In this document: positions 12,376 to 40,039 of the stretch, one piece after another
Numbering within the stretch: position 1 is the first letter of the stretch
Layout: each line of letters begins with the position of its first letter
From: Acanthococcus lagerstroemiae
Lineage: Eukaryota > Arthropoda > Insecta > Hemiptera > Eriococcidae
Assembly: GCA_031841125.1 (NCBI GenBank)
Contig: CM063109.1
Span: 69,508,914 to 69,572,913, forward strand
Length of the DNA: 64,000 nt
Direction of reading: 5' to 3'
Program-made: the position numbers and the translations under genes
Notes under the pieces: model-generated
Told to the model about the DNA's origin: nothing
Seen by the model: the letters and a program-made list of their open reading frames with translations, nothing else
Database searches by the model: none

Positions 12376-13353
12376 TATTATTATTTTATCTTCATCATCA
12401 TTAATGTAGGTAGAATATAATATTCATTCCGCTCGACAAAGGCGACGAGATATATCATTCGCACGATTTTAGGTATTTAGTTATTATAGTTGAGAGGTTG
12501 AGACGATTTGCCACTGCTTACTGATGATGCTTTCCCTACAGTTTTTTGGAGGGCCTATGGATGAATTTATATGTATGCGTATATCTTTATAGTTACATAA
12601 ATATTTGAAGCTGCTTCTTTTATGGCGAAAGACTTCCTCTCCCTACCCTCTGTGGTGAATGAGAACTTGAAGATCTAAATGCGCTTCTTTCACGTAAGAT
12701 GTAGTCCTCAAGGATCATAGAAGTCTCAAAAACTGTATAATAATTCATTTCATAAATTAAAAACTAATTAAATTTTTCGTTATAGATACAGGCGACGTGA
12801 AGTTTACTCAAAAAGTGATTGTACTATATGAACTATGAAATCCTTCGCTACAATGCCGTATGTTTTCATAAAACTAAATTGTTTTAAACGTTCAGCATGG
12901 AAAAAATTTCTTGAATAAATTTTACATTCTGGTGAGAATTACTGTTTGTGTTCTGTATTGAACTTGAAAAGTATATTGAATTGTTAATTGTGGATTTGAC
13001 TTTAAATTTTTAAATAATACATGAATATAGTTGCGACCAGAATAGATAAAGAATCAATCTCAAATCACAAGACATAGAGTTTTAGGCGGAAAAAATATGT
13101 TTCTCAGACTTCAGTACTTTTCATTATGATACTATATGCAGTGCATTCAAATCGATTATTCGGTAGGAGTTAATGAGAGCGATTTATTTCGTTTCCATTG
13201 ACTCTTTTTTTTTTTTAATAAAATGGATCTCAAATTCCGCCTCATGTCTTTGGTGTAATGTGTAATGCAGTATACAGCATGCAGATTAGATTTCACAATT
13301 CCTACCAAGTTGCCCAGTAGCGTCATCTCATGTATCACGGCCACCTCTATAGA

Positions 13354-13525
13354 TAGGGCTCTATAGTTTCACCTGGGTATACTAAGCCGCCATTTTGGTT
13401 CATACTGCGCCCGTGGATGCCGAATCCGACTATGCGGAGCGTATCGCGTAGTCAATTCGGCATCGACGGGCGCAGTATGAACCAAAATGGTGGCTTAGTA
13501 TACCCAGGTGAAACTAGAGCCCTAT
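13354..13525. repeat. palindrome 1, arms about 80 bp
   Basis: The left arm starts TAGGGCTCTATAGTTTCACC, runs through GCCGCCATTTTGG and reaches GATGCCGAAT. The right arm mirrors it nearly base for base to GGTGAAACTAGAGCCCTA, with a 2-base loss. The turn is near GCGGAGCGTATCGC. The inner 60 bases (about 13411-13470) are almost identical to the centre of the next palindrome although the outer arms differ. Confidence 0.85.
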
Positions 13526-13532
13526 AAACCCA

Positions 13533-13661
13533 AGTACTCGCATACGTCATTTTGGAGCCCATCGTGCCCGTGGATGCCGAATCCGACTATGCGGAGCGTA
13601 CCGCCTAGTCAGTTCGGCATCGACGGGCCCGATGGGCTCCAGAATGGCGTATGCGAGTACT
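13533..13661. repeat. palindrome 2, arms about 60 bp
   Basis: Arms begin AGTACTCGCATACG and end CGTATGCGAGTACT, with CATTTTGGAGCCCAT on the left and its near-inverse on the right. The core (about 13568-13627) matches palindrome 1 at almost every position. A second copy of the outer arm of palindrome 1 (AGGTGAAACTATAGAGCCCT) follows at 13681-13700, so the pair is itself enclosed. Confidence 0.85.
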
Positions 13662-14058
13662 CATCTTTATAGGTGACTTTAGGTGAAACTATAGAGCCCT
13701 ACTATAGAAGGCCCTATAAGCTAATGTGACAACACTGAATTCGACCTACTACGGCAGACGTTTCGGTGTGCGAGCGGCAAAGTGTAACGGTACCGCACTT
13801 CGTCCTCTATCAGACTTTTAATTTTCAAACAATCGCTACTTGTTCCACAATGAACCGATTCCATTGAGAGTTGGCTCAAAAAATCGAAAATCGTTTGCTC
13901 TTTATATTATTTTCTCTTCAATTTTTTTCGCGAAACTCACTGTATTCGCAAAAGAACCGATTATTCGTATTTTTCAAAGTTTTTTCCATAACAACATGTG
14001 TAAACATCACTGTAAACATGACCTTCACGCAGCGTTGCCAAACATCTAGTTATACGGC

Positions 14059-14121
14059 CTTCTATAGAGGTAGGGATACTAGACTAGGATGAGTACTCTC
14101 GACCGCCATTTTAGTAGCAGA
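14059..14121. repeat. left arm of palindrome 3, interrupted by Copia
   Basis: The segment containing GAGTACTCTCGACCGCCA and TTTTAGTAGCAGAAG has its inverted partner at about 18583-18640 on the far side of the Copia element. With Copia and one target copy removed, the arms face each other across about 70 bases. Copia therefore landed in the central region of an existing foldback. Confidence 0.75.
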
Positions 14122-14152
14122 AGCCGAGAGTAAGCACGTAACATGTTGTGAT

Positions 14153-14304
14153 TGTTAGAGTGTTCGATAATGTTCGATAACGATAAATATCAAATTTCGA
14201 TTGTCAACTGCTGTTATTATTAACCTTGTAACTAGACGATATCATGTACAGAATATTTTTGTTGTTATAATGTTCGTTCTAAAGTACAATTAAAGAATTT
14301 AATA
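14153..14304 (+). repeat. Copia 5' LTR
   Basis: Starts TGTTAGAGTG and ends AATTTAATA, 152 bp, with no mismatch to the 3' LTR by eye. It contains a duplicated GTTCGATAA near its start. As 5' LTR it should carry the element promoter, but I could not place a core promoter with confidence. GTGAT just before it is the target duplication. Confidence 0.95.
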
Positions 14305-14320
14305 GGTTATGGGCTCAGTC
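14305..14320 (+). promoter_or_regulatory. Copia primer-binding site (initiator tRNA-Met type)
   Basis: GGTTATGGGCTCAGTC directly follows the 5' LTR. It is nearly the sequence described for Drosophila copia, which is primed by a fragment of initiator tRNA-Met pairing near the anticodon stem. Position and sequence together make this a confident call. Confidence 0.85.
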
Positions 14321-14377
14321 ACCCTTCAACCGCGCCAGCACTGCTTTAACGATATTATTTGAGTCATTGAACGAGGC

Positions 14378-17300
14378 ATGGCACCGAAAAAAGGCGGAAA
14401 CGAGACGGCTGTCAAAGGTCAAGATGAGAATTCCGGAAAACGAACGGAGGAGAAGACCACTTCAGAACTGTCGAGTACCAAGTTGGAGCGCTATGGCTTG
14501 TGGAAGTTCAACGGAACAGAGTATGAAAACTGGAAGTTTGTACTAGAATTAGTATTAAAGAATGAAGATCTAGCGGATGTCCTGGACTGTGATGCCGAGC
14601 ACGAACGAGCTGATGAGAAGAAAGATTGTAAAGCGATGTTAATTATAGCTGGTGCACTCCATAGTTCTCACTTGATGTACGCGAAAAATGCCACTTGTGC
14701 AGGTGATGTAATCCGTAAACTTGATGACATCTACTTGCAGAAAGGTACAGCGGGAAGAGTACAATTACGTACTGAGTGGCAGAACCTGAAGATGGAAGAT
14801 AATGGAGATTTGGAGAGGCACTTGCGGAAATTCGATCAACTAACTTCTGATTTAGAAAATGCTGGAGTTCGACTGTCACGTGAGGACGTTGTTGATCAGT
14901 TGTTAATGTCAATGCCGAAAAGTTACGAGGTGACGGTACAAGTGATGGAATCGATGGAAAAGCTGACGTTGGAAGTAGCCAAGGGAAAGCTACGGAATCA
15001 GTTCGAGAGAATGAAACCTGCTACAAAAGTCACTACTTACGAGTCAGAAGAGAAAAGCGAAACGACGACGTCATTCATGAGCCATGATCGTAAAACTGTG
15101 AAGTGTTTTAATTGTGGCAGAACAGGTCATTCTAAAGCTCAATGTTACAGAACTGGAGGTGAAAAAGCTCATGGAGAACGGTCTACAAAAGCTGGTACGA
15201 GAACGAACAATTCACAGCCGAGTCACGGAGGCGGTTTCAAATGTTACAACTGCAACGGATTTGGTCATATTGCAAAATACTGCAAGAAGAAAGATGGAAA
15301 TGGTGATCCAAAAGGGGCCAACGAACCAAGGGACGAAAAACGGTCAACGGCATCATTTTTCAGTTGGCTATCGATCGACAACCACGAAAGTCAGAACGAT
15401 AAGAGTTACGTCGGAAAGGAAAATTTGAAAGCTGGGAAAGTTGTGTTCTTCCTCGACTCTGGTGCGACTTCCCACTACGTGAATGACAATGGGCTGTTCT
15501 GTAAAAGCTTGGAACTGAAAAAGCCGGACATGGTGCAGATCTTCAAAAAGGGAGTCGAAGTTCAAGTCACGAAAATCGGAACTATTAGATGCAAGAATGA
15601 TAACACTGAACTTGAACTTACAAATGTAAAGTATTCCCCAGAGTTTCCCGCGAACCTATTGTCGGTAAAGAAAATTTGTCGAAACGGTTTTCAAGTCTTG
15701 TTCCAACCCAATGATACGGTAGAATTAATCAAAGAAGATAAGAAAGTAGCAGTCGGAACGGCTGTTAGTGAGGGTTTGTATAGATTAGAACTTAATGTTT
15801 TCCCTCAGAAATGTGCTCTGATGGTAGATGAGAAAAATGCAGACACGAATTTGTGGCATCGACGATTGGGACATGCTGGATTTGATTGCATGAAGAAGAT
15901 GCGAGAATTTATCGGTGAAAATGTGAATCTCGATGAACGATTTTTCTGCCATAACTGCGTTGAGGGGAAGCAATGCAAGTCTCCCCAAGTAACCACTGGA
16001 ATGAAATCGAAGCGACCGTTGGAATTAATTCATACGGACGTGTGGTCGGCTGGAATTGAGTCGTATGATGGTTACAAGTATCTAGTAACATTTATTGACG
16101 ATTTCACAGGTTACGTAAGCACATTTACCATGAAAGCCAAGTCGGAGGTGTTGGAACATTTCAAAGTTTATCATGCGCTATGCGAGACGCAGTTTGGACG
16201 ACGAATTGCGGAGATACGATGCGACCGTGGAGGAGAATATATCAACGGAGCTTTCCAGAATTTTTGTAAGGAAAAGGGTATACGTATGGGTACCACTGTT
16301 GGATACTCGCCGAAGTCGAACGGAAAAGCTGAAAGGATGAATCGAACGCTGAACGACAAGTCAAGAACAATGCTAATTGCTGCTGGAATGGATGAGAAGT
16401 ACTGGTCCGAAGGAATGACCTGTGCGGCCTTTTTGGTGAATCGTGTGATGAATTCGCATGGAATAATTCCTGCAAGAGTTTGGTTTGATCGTGAAATCAA
16501 TTACTCTCGTTTCAGAACGTTTGGATGTGACACGTACGTACACATTCCGACAGAGAAGAGAAACGGAAAGTTCGACGAACGTGGAAAAAAGACAACCTTT
16601 GTTGGTTACAATTGGAGTGGATATCGATTGCTGGACAGTAACAACAAGATCATCACAGCAAGAGATGTCATATTTGATGAAAGTATTGCGTTGATGGACG
16701 TAGTTGATGATGATCAAGATGACATTGGATTTTATTCATGTTACATGAATTTGTTGTCTGATGAAGTCCCTCAGAATTATGAGGAAGCGATGAATGGAAA
16801 TGATCGAAGTACGTGGATTGTGGCGACACAAGAAGAACTAGAAGCCATAAGATCTCACGAAGTTTGGGACGAAGTTGAATGCCCGGAGAATACTGAAGTG
16901 TTGACAACTAAATGGGTCTTTCGAATCAAAGAGTCAGGCACCGCAAAGGCCAGGCTGGTTGTGCGAGGGTTTGAAGAATCGGAAAAGTTCGGAGTTGTGG
17001 AAATTTATGCACCGGTAGCAAAGTTGTCCACAGTTCGTTTGATGTTGGCGCTGAGCTTAGTGCTGAAAAGTAAAGTTAGACAACTTGACGTACGAAATGC
17101 TTTCTTGAATGGGAAGTTGAACAATTCTGTTTTTATCAAAGTTCCTGAAGGCGTTGTAGTTGATGGTAAATTCAAAAATCCGGTGCTAAAATTAAAAAGA
17201 GCCCTTTACGGCTTAAAAGAAGCGCCGAAGATGTGGAACGAGACTTTCAATGAATTCCTGTTATCGATTGGTTTTAGAAGATGTAAAGTCGATGAATGCC

Positions 17301-18283
17301 TTTATACTAATGGTAATGTTTTTCTGTTAGTATATGTAGATGACCTGTTGCTGATTGGAAAGTTTTCGAGCGAAGTCGAGAGGGTCATTGGACAATTGAC
17401 AAAACGATTCAAGTGCAGAGATCTCGGCGAAATCAGTAACTATTTGGGGATGAGTCTTAAATACGAAACTGGAAAGATGCTGATTAATCAAGAAGAGATG
17501 ATTCAACGAGTTGGTGATGAATTTAAGCTGAATGACTGCAATCCTGTTTACACGCCGATTGAAGAGAAGTTGGTAATAAACATCAAAGAGTTGAAGAAGA
17601 AAGAAAGCGATCCTGAGATTCAAAACAAGTATCGAAGACTTCTTGGACGATTGATGTATGTTATGCTAGGATCGAGACCAGACATATGCTATGCAGTTTC
17701 GTACTTCAGTCAATTTACGAATTGGGCTGACAATAGTGTGTGGAATTACCTGTTACGAGTGTTGAAATATGTGATTACGACGAAAGGATTGTCACTCACC
17801 TACCAAGTTTCGAAGGATGAAAAATTGGAGCTAAAAATGTTCGTGGATGCTGATTTTGCGAATTGCCCAACAACCAGAAGGTCTTGGACAGGTTACGCAT
17901 GTTATCTGAACGAGAATTTGATCTCCTGGAGGTCTAGTAAACAGTCACTGGTTACGTTGTCAAGCTCAGATGCTGAGACAGTTGCTCTGTGTGAAGCAAC
18001 TTGCGAGGTGATGTCATTGGTAAATATTGTTCGAGATATTGGACTGAGGATTCCAGAAGTTCGTATTTTTGAGGACAACGAGAATTGCATTCGATTTGCC
18101 AACGGATGCACGAAGAAATCAAAACACTTGGACATAAAGTTTTATTTTGTCCGCGATCTGGTGCGTGATGGAAAGATCGTAGTTCAAAAGATACCAGGTT
18201 GTAATCAGATTGCTGATTCTCTTACAAAAGGACTTGGACGTAAGAATTTCGAACGTTTTCGTCGCGATTTTCATCTGTTATAA
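14378..18283 (+). CDS. Copia gag-pol polyprotein
   Basis: A single 1301-residue frame without stops or shifts. In order: a gag domain of the UBN2 kind (about residues 35-220); two CCHC zinc knuckles (about 243-256 and 289-302); an aspartic protease with DSGAT (about 360); integrase with an HHCC zinc site (from about 494) and catalytic D, D, E regions including CDRGGEY; reverse transcriptase with YVDD (about 985); and RNase H (from about 1156). It would build cytoplasmic particles, copy element RNA and integrate the cDNA. The ATG at 14378 lies 58 bases after the primer site and is the first in frame. Gag and Pol are not separated by any frameshift signal, as usual in Copia. Confidence 0.95.
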   Translation: MAPKKGGNETAVKGQDENSGKRTEEKTTSELSSTKLERYGLWKFNGTEYENWKFVLELVLKNEDLADVLDCDAEHERADEKKDCKAMLIIAGALHSSHLMYAKNATCAGDVIRKLDDIYLQKGTAGRVQLRTEWQNLKMEDNGDLERHLRKFDQLTSDLENAGVRLSREDVVDQLLMSMPKSYEVTVQVMESMEKLTLEVAKGKLRNQFERMKPATKVTTYESEEKSETTTSFMSHDRKTVKCFNCGRTGHSKAQCYRTGGEKAHGERSTKAGTRTNNSQPSHGGGFKCYNCNGFGHIAKYCKKKDGNGDPKGANEPRDEKRSTASFFSWLSIDNHESQNDKSYVGKENLKAGKVVFFLDSGATSHYVNDNGLFCKSLELKKPDMVQIFKKGVEVQVTKIGTIRCKNDNTELELTNVKYSPEFPANLLSVKKICRNGFQVLFQPNDTVELIKEDKKVAVGTAVSEGLYRLELNVFPQKCALMVDEKNADTNLWHRRLGHAGFDCMKKMREFIGENVNLDERFFCHNCVEGKQCKSPQVTTGMKSKRPLELIHTDVWSAGIESYDGYKYLVTFIDDFTGYVSTFTMKAKSEVLEHFKVYHALCETQFGRRIAEIRCDRGGEYINGAFQNFCKEKGIRMGTTVGYSPKSNGKAERMNRTLNDKSRTMLIAAGMDEKYWSEGMTCAAFLVNRVMNSHGIIPARVWFDREINYSRFRTFGCDTYVHIPTEKRNGKFDERGKKTTFVGYNWSGYRLLDSNNKIITARDVIFDESIALMDVVDDDQDDIGFYSCYMNLLSDEVPQNYEEAMNGNDRSTWIVATQEELEAIRSHEVWDEVECPENTEVLTTKWVFRIKESGTAKARLVVRGFEESEKFGVVEIYAPVAKLSTVRLMLALSLVLKSKVRQLDVRNAFLNGKLNNSVFIKVPEGVVVDGKFKNPVLKLKRALYGLKEAPKMWNETFNEFLLSIGFRRCKVDECLYTNGNVFLLVYVDDLLLIGKFSSEVERVIGQLTKRFKCRDLGEISNYLGMSLKYETGKMLINQEEMIQRVGDEFKLNDCNPVYTPIEEKLVINIKELKKKESDPEIQNKYRRLLGRLMYVMLGSRPDICYAVSYFSQFTNWADNSVWNYLLRVLKYVITTKGLSLTYQVSKDEKLELKMFVDADFANCPTTRRSWTGYACYLNENLISWRSSKQSLVTLSSSDAETVALCEATCEVMSLVNIVRDIGLRIPEVRIFEDNENCIRFANGCTKKSKHLDIKFYFVRDLVRDGKIVVQKIPGCNQIADSLTKGLGRKNFERFRRDFHLL

Positions 18284-18375
18284 ATAGTCTTCGACGATTC
18301 GTTCGCGTTTGTTCTTTTTATTTTAAGAAATCAATTGTAATTGAGTTTAGTTGTTTTTGTTTTAATCAGAAATTT

Positions 18376-18384
18376 GAGGGGAAG
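18376..18384 (+). promoter_or_regulatory. Copia polypurine tract
   Basis: GAGGGGAAG abuts the 3' LTR. All-purine, in the expected place for priming plus-strand DNA synthesis. Confidence 0.8.
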
Positions 18385-18536
18385 TGTTAGAGTGTTCGAT
18401 AATGTTCGATAACGATAAATATCAAATTTCGATTGTCAACTGCTGTTATTATTAACCTTGTAACTAGACGATATCATGTACAGAATATTTTTGTTGTTAT
18501 AATGTTCGTTCTAAAGTACAATTAAAGAATTTAATA
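18385..18536 (+). repeat. Copia 3' LTR
   Basis: Same 152 bases as 14153-14304, followed directly by the target duplication GTGAT at 18537-18541. As 3' LTR it should supply the 3' end of the element RNA; the AATTAAAGAA near its end is the closest thing to a polyA signal. Confidence 0.95.
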
Positions 18537-19164
18537 GTGATAATGATTTGTAGTGATAAAAATGATGTTTACTCTTAGCTTCTGCTACTAAAATGGTGGT
18601 CGAGAGTACCCAGCGTGGTTCAGTATCTCTAATAGAGGTGGCCGTGGCACTTCTAGCGGATTTTGTATGATGGAGTCAGCTATGAATGTACATCATTATG
18701 CTATGACAGACAGTTACAAACGCCATATTAATACAATGACAGAGTACGCTAAACTAACCTGCACTTAGCATATTCTGTCAAATAATCAAAATAGCATTTA
18801 TTACAAGTGTCTTCGTCTCCCTATGTCCAGCTGTTTCCAGCAAGTTGATCAGGGTCACGAGACACTGTCGGATCCAATCTTTTTCTCTGTGATAATCCAA
18901 AGTGAGAAGTAGTAAGTAGTTGTGGTTTGCTCATTTTCCAGCCAGGTTTTTTCTTTTAGTTCCGTTCCCTTTTTTTTCTATTGACATATTTTTTGTTTCT
19001 GAATAATTTGGATCATTAAGACAGGAATTTTCACATTTACGTTCCGTATTAAAACTTTTGCGTGCATTTTACGAACACTTTTCGCGTAAACTAATCATAG
19101 TGAGTTCGGTTTCTTTATTTCATAAGCGCCGAAGAAATCGTACAACACCTTTATTGAAAGTAAT

Positions 19165-36618
<17,454 letters not shown>

Positions 36619-38948
36619 AAAGTCATCGATGTTTGTTTTTCTTCTCATGATTGGTCATTCCCCCGTTTCCCAATTTATTAAATTACTCAAGGAATTACAC
36701 GATTTAATTCTCGATCGAAAATCACGAAGCGTGCATATTTTTCCTCCTTCGAATTGTTTTTTCATTTTATTATTATCCATTTAATAGAAGTCTCAGAAAC
36801 GTACTGAAGTTACGTATCTAAATGAATTTTTTCTTTTCTAATTTTCTTATTACTATTATATTATTTTTAATTACCTTTCGTATTGTGATTATAACGCGTA
36901 GAAAACGCTGGTATTAATAAATGTAGGTATTTCTATTCGCTAGAAACGTCCATTTTATTTTATTTTTGTATATACGATTGTATTTTCGTTCTTATGTCGC
37001 TCTCTCTTTGCTATACATGTTGGTTGTTCTAAATGAAAAAGAAAAAGATAAAAGCTTCCCGAAGCCATTGCTTCCCCTCCCACGCGGTGTAGGTTCTTTC
37101 GATTAATTGGTTTACTTTTTTTTTTTTTTTTTTGTAACAGTATTCTTTATTGTTGGTTGCAAGCAGCTTTGCATGTACAGTAAATTAGTTTTTGTTTTGT
37201 GTGATATGCTTTAAGTATATGCTCTCACGGAGGGGATTCCGAAGCTTTCATTAAATTTTAGTTTTATGTTACTTTTCCAAAAACACGATTTTCGACTTCG
37301 TCATGTAATTTCGTTTGCAGTATTTCCACTATCTTTGATTCCATCGAGCTCCATGAGTTACAGATTTCGAAATTTTGCTACGACTGGTGTGCCTGCATCG
37401 CAATAAAAACGAAAATACGCAGTAGTAGATATTAGATAGGTTCAAAATTACTATCAAGTTAACTTTTCTGTTTCACTGTCTTGATTTTAGTATTAGTGTA
37501 AAGCAATATGCAAATCTAGAATAGACGATGTAATAGTTTATTTCTACTATCCCGTGTTGATAATATGAATTTTTTTTTTTTTGCGTTAAAATTCAAGTGT
37601 TGGTATGTTCTTGCGAGCGATAGTATAATCGAATTATTCGAAGTGTGTGCGTAGTCTTAAATTATGTATTTACTGTTTAACAGTAGTGTAGGATGTCAAC
37701 ACGGTGACCGACGAAGTATTGAGCTGCTTGTCGGTCGATGGAATTAATTCTTCTTGCTGTGATCTCGAAAATTGTTATTTCAGCTTCTTGTAGGTGGACT
37801 TCTGTAATATTTTATGTTATTTGCTTTTGATTTGTTATTAATTTATTCGAGATACGTAACAGCTTCAAAGAATTCAAAACTTCTGAAATGTATTGAGTGT
37901 TGCAAATAAATGTACTTACCACGCTCGCGTTTTACTGTGTCATGTTGAATATCAGAGAGATGCCATCAACATCAGGGTTTCGTGACTTCGGTCTACTAGC
38001 TGATAGTTTTCTTAAAATGCCCCGAGTTCGGCGCATATTGATATCGCTCGCAAAACGAGGGCTACTAGAGGCGTCCAACATTGGACACTGGAAGGATGCG
38101 ACGCATCGTTTAGCCTTTGGTTTAGCCGCAGCATATATGTCGAACGACGAATGGCTAGCATCAAATGTTGGTGTTGGAACATGTTCGGCTGTCTGTCTGT
38201 CTTTCTTCCCGCTTCATAGGATGCTTCCAACGTTTGAACTTACATCTCGAGACGTTCTGCACACGGCTATAAATAATATTGGACCCAAAATTTGCCTTAC
38301 CGTGAAGCTGACTGCCGCGTTCAGCATTGGTTCCTATGTAAGGCCAACGTTAGACGCATCATTTAGCATCGGGTCAAAGGAGTTACAACTTCCATGGCCA
38401 ATAACTCGAGCCTAACTCTTGTTGATGACTGGTGATAGTGATAGACTATGTTATTCTCATTTGTGAAAATCTCATGCTACTGACTCGACTTAAACCACTG
38501 GCCAAGAAAACCTATTTTCGAAACGATGAACTTGAATCCTACAAAAGTAGCATGTCAGTTTACGACTATAATAGCAGTTCCAACTCTTTCCGTAACTCCA
38601 AGTTGAATAGTTCATCTTTTGCGGGCTTCAGTCAATTATTCAATCCGGAAAAGAACTAATTAACTCAAATTTCATTTTATCGTCACTTTTATTCGAGCGT
38701 TTGGTACATTTCTCTTCAACCATACAGACATTACGCTACGAATCATTTACGGACAAAACAAGTATAAAAAATCGATTAACAAATAAAAAGTTATTTTAAC
38801 ACATCACAATTTTTAGGAAACTGGTAAATTTTACAACTTTTCACAAGGAAAGATGCATGGAACGTTGACCGTAAAATTTCTAACTGGAAATGATACGTTT
38901 ACGATATTATGAGATACCTACATAATACGAAACTTTCAATACCGAATC
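36619..38948. other. Belle 3' UTR and intergenic stretch
   Basis: AATAAA at about 36915 and more polyA-like signals up to 37912 follow the Belle stop. A GC-richer island at 37970-38415 holds a 172-codon frame (from 37897) and then a 75-codon Ser-rich frame (38432-38659). Neither shows a domain I recognise. Partly inverted short motifs in the island (GCGTCCAACAT and ACGTTAGACGC) suggest a repeat more than a gene. A reverse-oriented AATAAA near 38685 could serve the HSP70 gene on the minus strand. Confidence 0.4.
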
Positions 38949-39700
38949 CTAATCAACTTCTTCGATAGTTGGTCCCTGTTGGGCGGCTCTCGCTCCAGCA
39001 CCAGCATCACCCATCTTATCGTTTGTTCTTCCGTGCATCTTACTCATGATAGGAGCACATGTACGCTGGAGGTATTGCATTTTCTCTTCGTATTCTTCTT
39101 TATCGGCCAACGTATTGTTATCTAACCACCGCAGGACACTATCGCACTCTTGTCGACACGAATTCTTCTCAGAGTCGTACAATTTATCGCCAGCCTCGTC
39201 AAGCGCCTGCTTCACACTGAAGATGTAGCTTTCTAGCTGGTTTCTAGCCTGTATTTTCTCTCGTTGTCTATCGTCCTCCGCTTTAAATCTTTCCGCTTCA
39301 TCAACCATCCTATCGATTTCTTCTTTGGACAAGCGTCCTTTGTCGTTCTTTATCACAATATTCTTCGAACGGCCGGTGCTGTTCTCCTTGGCGGAGACGT
39401 TCAGGATTCCGTTGGCATCCAAGTCGAACGACACCTCTATCTGAGGCACTCCACGAGGGGCCGGGGGAATTCCCGTCAGGTCGAAGGTACCTAAGCAGTT
39501 GTTGTCCTTCGTCATGGCTCGCTCGCCTTCGAACACCTGAATGGTCACCGCTGGCTGGTTATCCGAATACGTACTAAAGATCTGACTCTGCTTACACGGT
39601 ATTCTCGTATTACGTTCTATTAGTTACCTTGCTGCCAGACTCCAACGCAGGAGTACGTCGTGCCCAGGTCGATTCCAATGGCTGGGTTTTTGCGAACCAT
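38949..39700 (-). pseudogene. HSP70-family chaperone with the ATPase domain deleted
   Basis: Minus strand. The start at 39700-39698 encodes the normal opening with the phosphate-binding [13 protein letters not shown], but after about 24 residues (39628) the sequence jumps to the end of the nucleotide-binding domain and the whole substrate-binding domain and lid (39616-38949), ending in the cytosolic EEVD tail. About 390 residues are missing. The pieces are separated by 11 bases (GTAACTAATAG, 39617-39627) that begin GT and end AG; removing them leaves an in-frame 246-residue product, but 11 nt is too short for spliceosomal splicing. Read straight, translation ends just after residue 26. Either a real deletion with breakpoints in the first and last introns or an assembly collapse. 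The promoter looks intact. Confidence 0.85.
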
Positions 39701-39894
39701 TTCGGTGTACCAAATAACTTACACGAAATCGCAAATACGAAAGAAAAAATAGACTTCGAAATCCGAAATCACAGTACTTGTACTAATTTCACTTGATAAT
39801 CGCGTATAAAAATCGTTTGAGCGCCTTGTGAATCGCGTTAGTAATCACACAGCACGTTACAATCGAACTATGGGCTGACATTGTTGTGCAATTG

Positions 39895-39930
39895 CTTATA
39901 TAGATATTCAAAATTCTAGAGTTTTCGAGA
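39895..39930 (-). promoter_or_regulatory. TATA box and proximal heat-shock element of the HSP70 gene
   Basis: On the minus strand TATATAAG lies at 39902-39895, about 195 bases before the ATG. Just upstream, CGAAAACTCTAGAA (39927-39914) matches the alternating GAA/TTC 5-bp units of an HSF-binding site with one imperfect unit. Confidence 0.65.
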
Positions 39931-40023
39931 CATTTCAGGACTTTTGGTTCGCAGACGTTGTATAAACTTCACTTCAAACTTTTGTTTCCATTTCCATAAT
40001 TATTTTGAACCAGAAAGTAAATA

Positions 40024-40039
40024 CTAGAAATTTCTAGAG
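40024..40039 (-). promoter_or_regulatory. distal heat-shock element
   Basis: CTCTAGAAATTTCTAG on the minus strand contains GAA-nn-TTC with a further CTC half unit in 5-bp phase, a strong HSF site, about 110 bases above the proximal one. It argues for heat-inducible control of the truncated HSP70 gene. Confidence 0.65.

Larger units (their letters stand above)
14153..18536 (+). mobile_element. Copia-type LTR retrotransposon, structurally intact
   Basis: A 4.4-kb element flanked by the 5-bp direct repeat GTGAT (14148-14152 and 18537-18541). It has identical 152-bp LTRs, a primer-binding site right after the 5' LTR, one uninterrupted gag-pol frame and a polypurine tract right before the 3' LTR. 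Domain order (protease, integrase, reverse transcriptase, RNase H) is that of Copia/Pseudoviridae. No visible LTR divergence implies a recent insertion, and nothing in the sequence argues against activity. Confidence 0.95.
13336..18646. mobile_element. nested foldback/MITE-like complex with terminal inverted repeats
   Basis: CACGGCCACCTCTAT at 13336 and its inverse ATAGAGGTGGCCGTG ending at 18646 bound a region packed with three long palindromes (13354-13525, 13533-13661, and one whose arms are 14059-14121 and about 18583-18640). Without the inserted Copia element the complex is about 0.9 kb. No transposase is present, so any movement would depend on an outside enzyme. I could not identify a clear target-site duplication. 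Confidence 0.6.

Noticed and set aside
14643..16907. Antisense frames of 60-114 codons across the Copia element
   Set aside because: Shadows of the gag-pol frame on the other strand.
37897..38415. 172-codon gene between Belle and HSP70
   Set aside because: No domain, no splice or promoter context, and partly inverted short motifs; probably repeat-derived.
39617..39627. A functional 11-nt intron in the HSP70 gene
   Set aside because: GT...AG ends and frame fit, but it is far below the size a spliceosome can remove; better seen as the scar of a deletion or assembly collapse.
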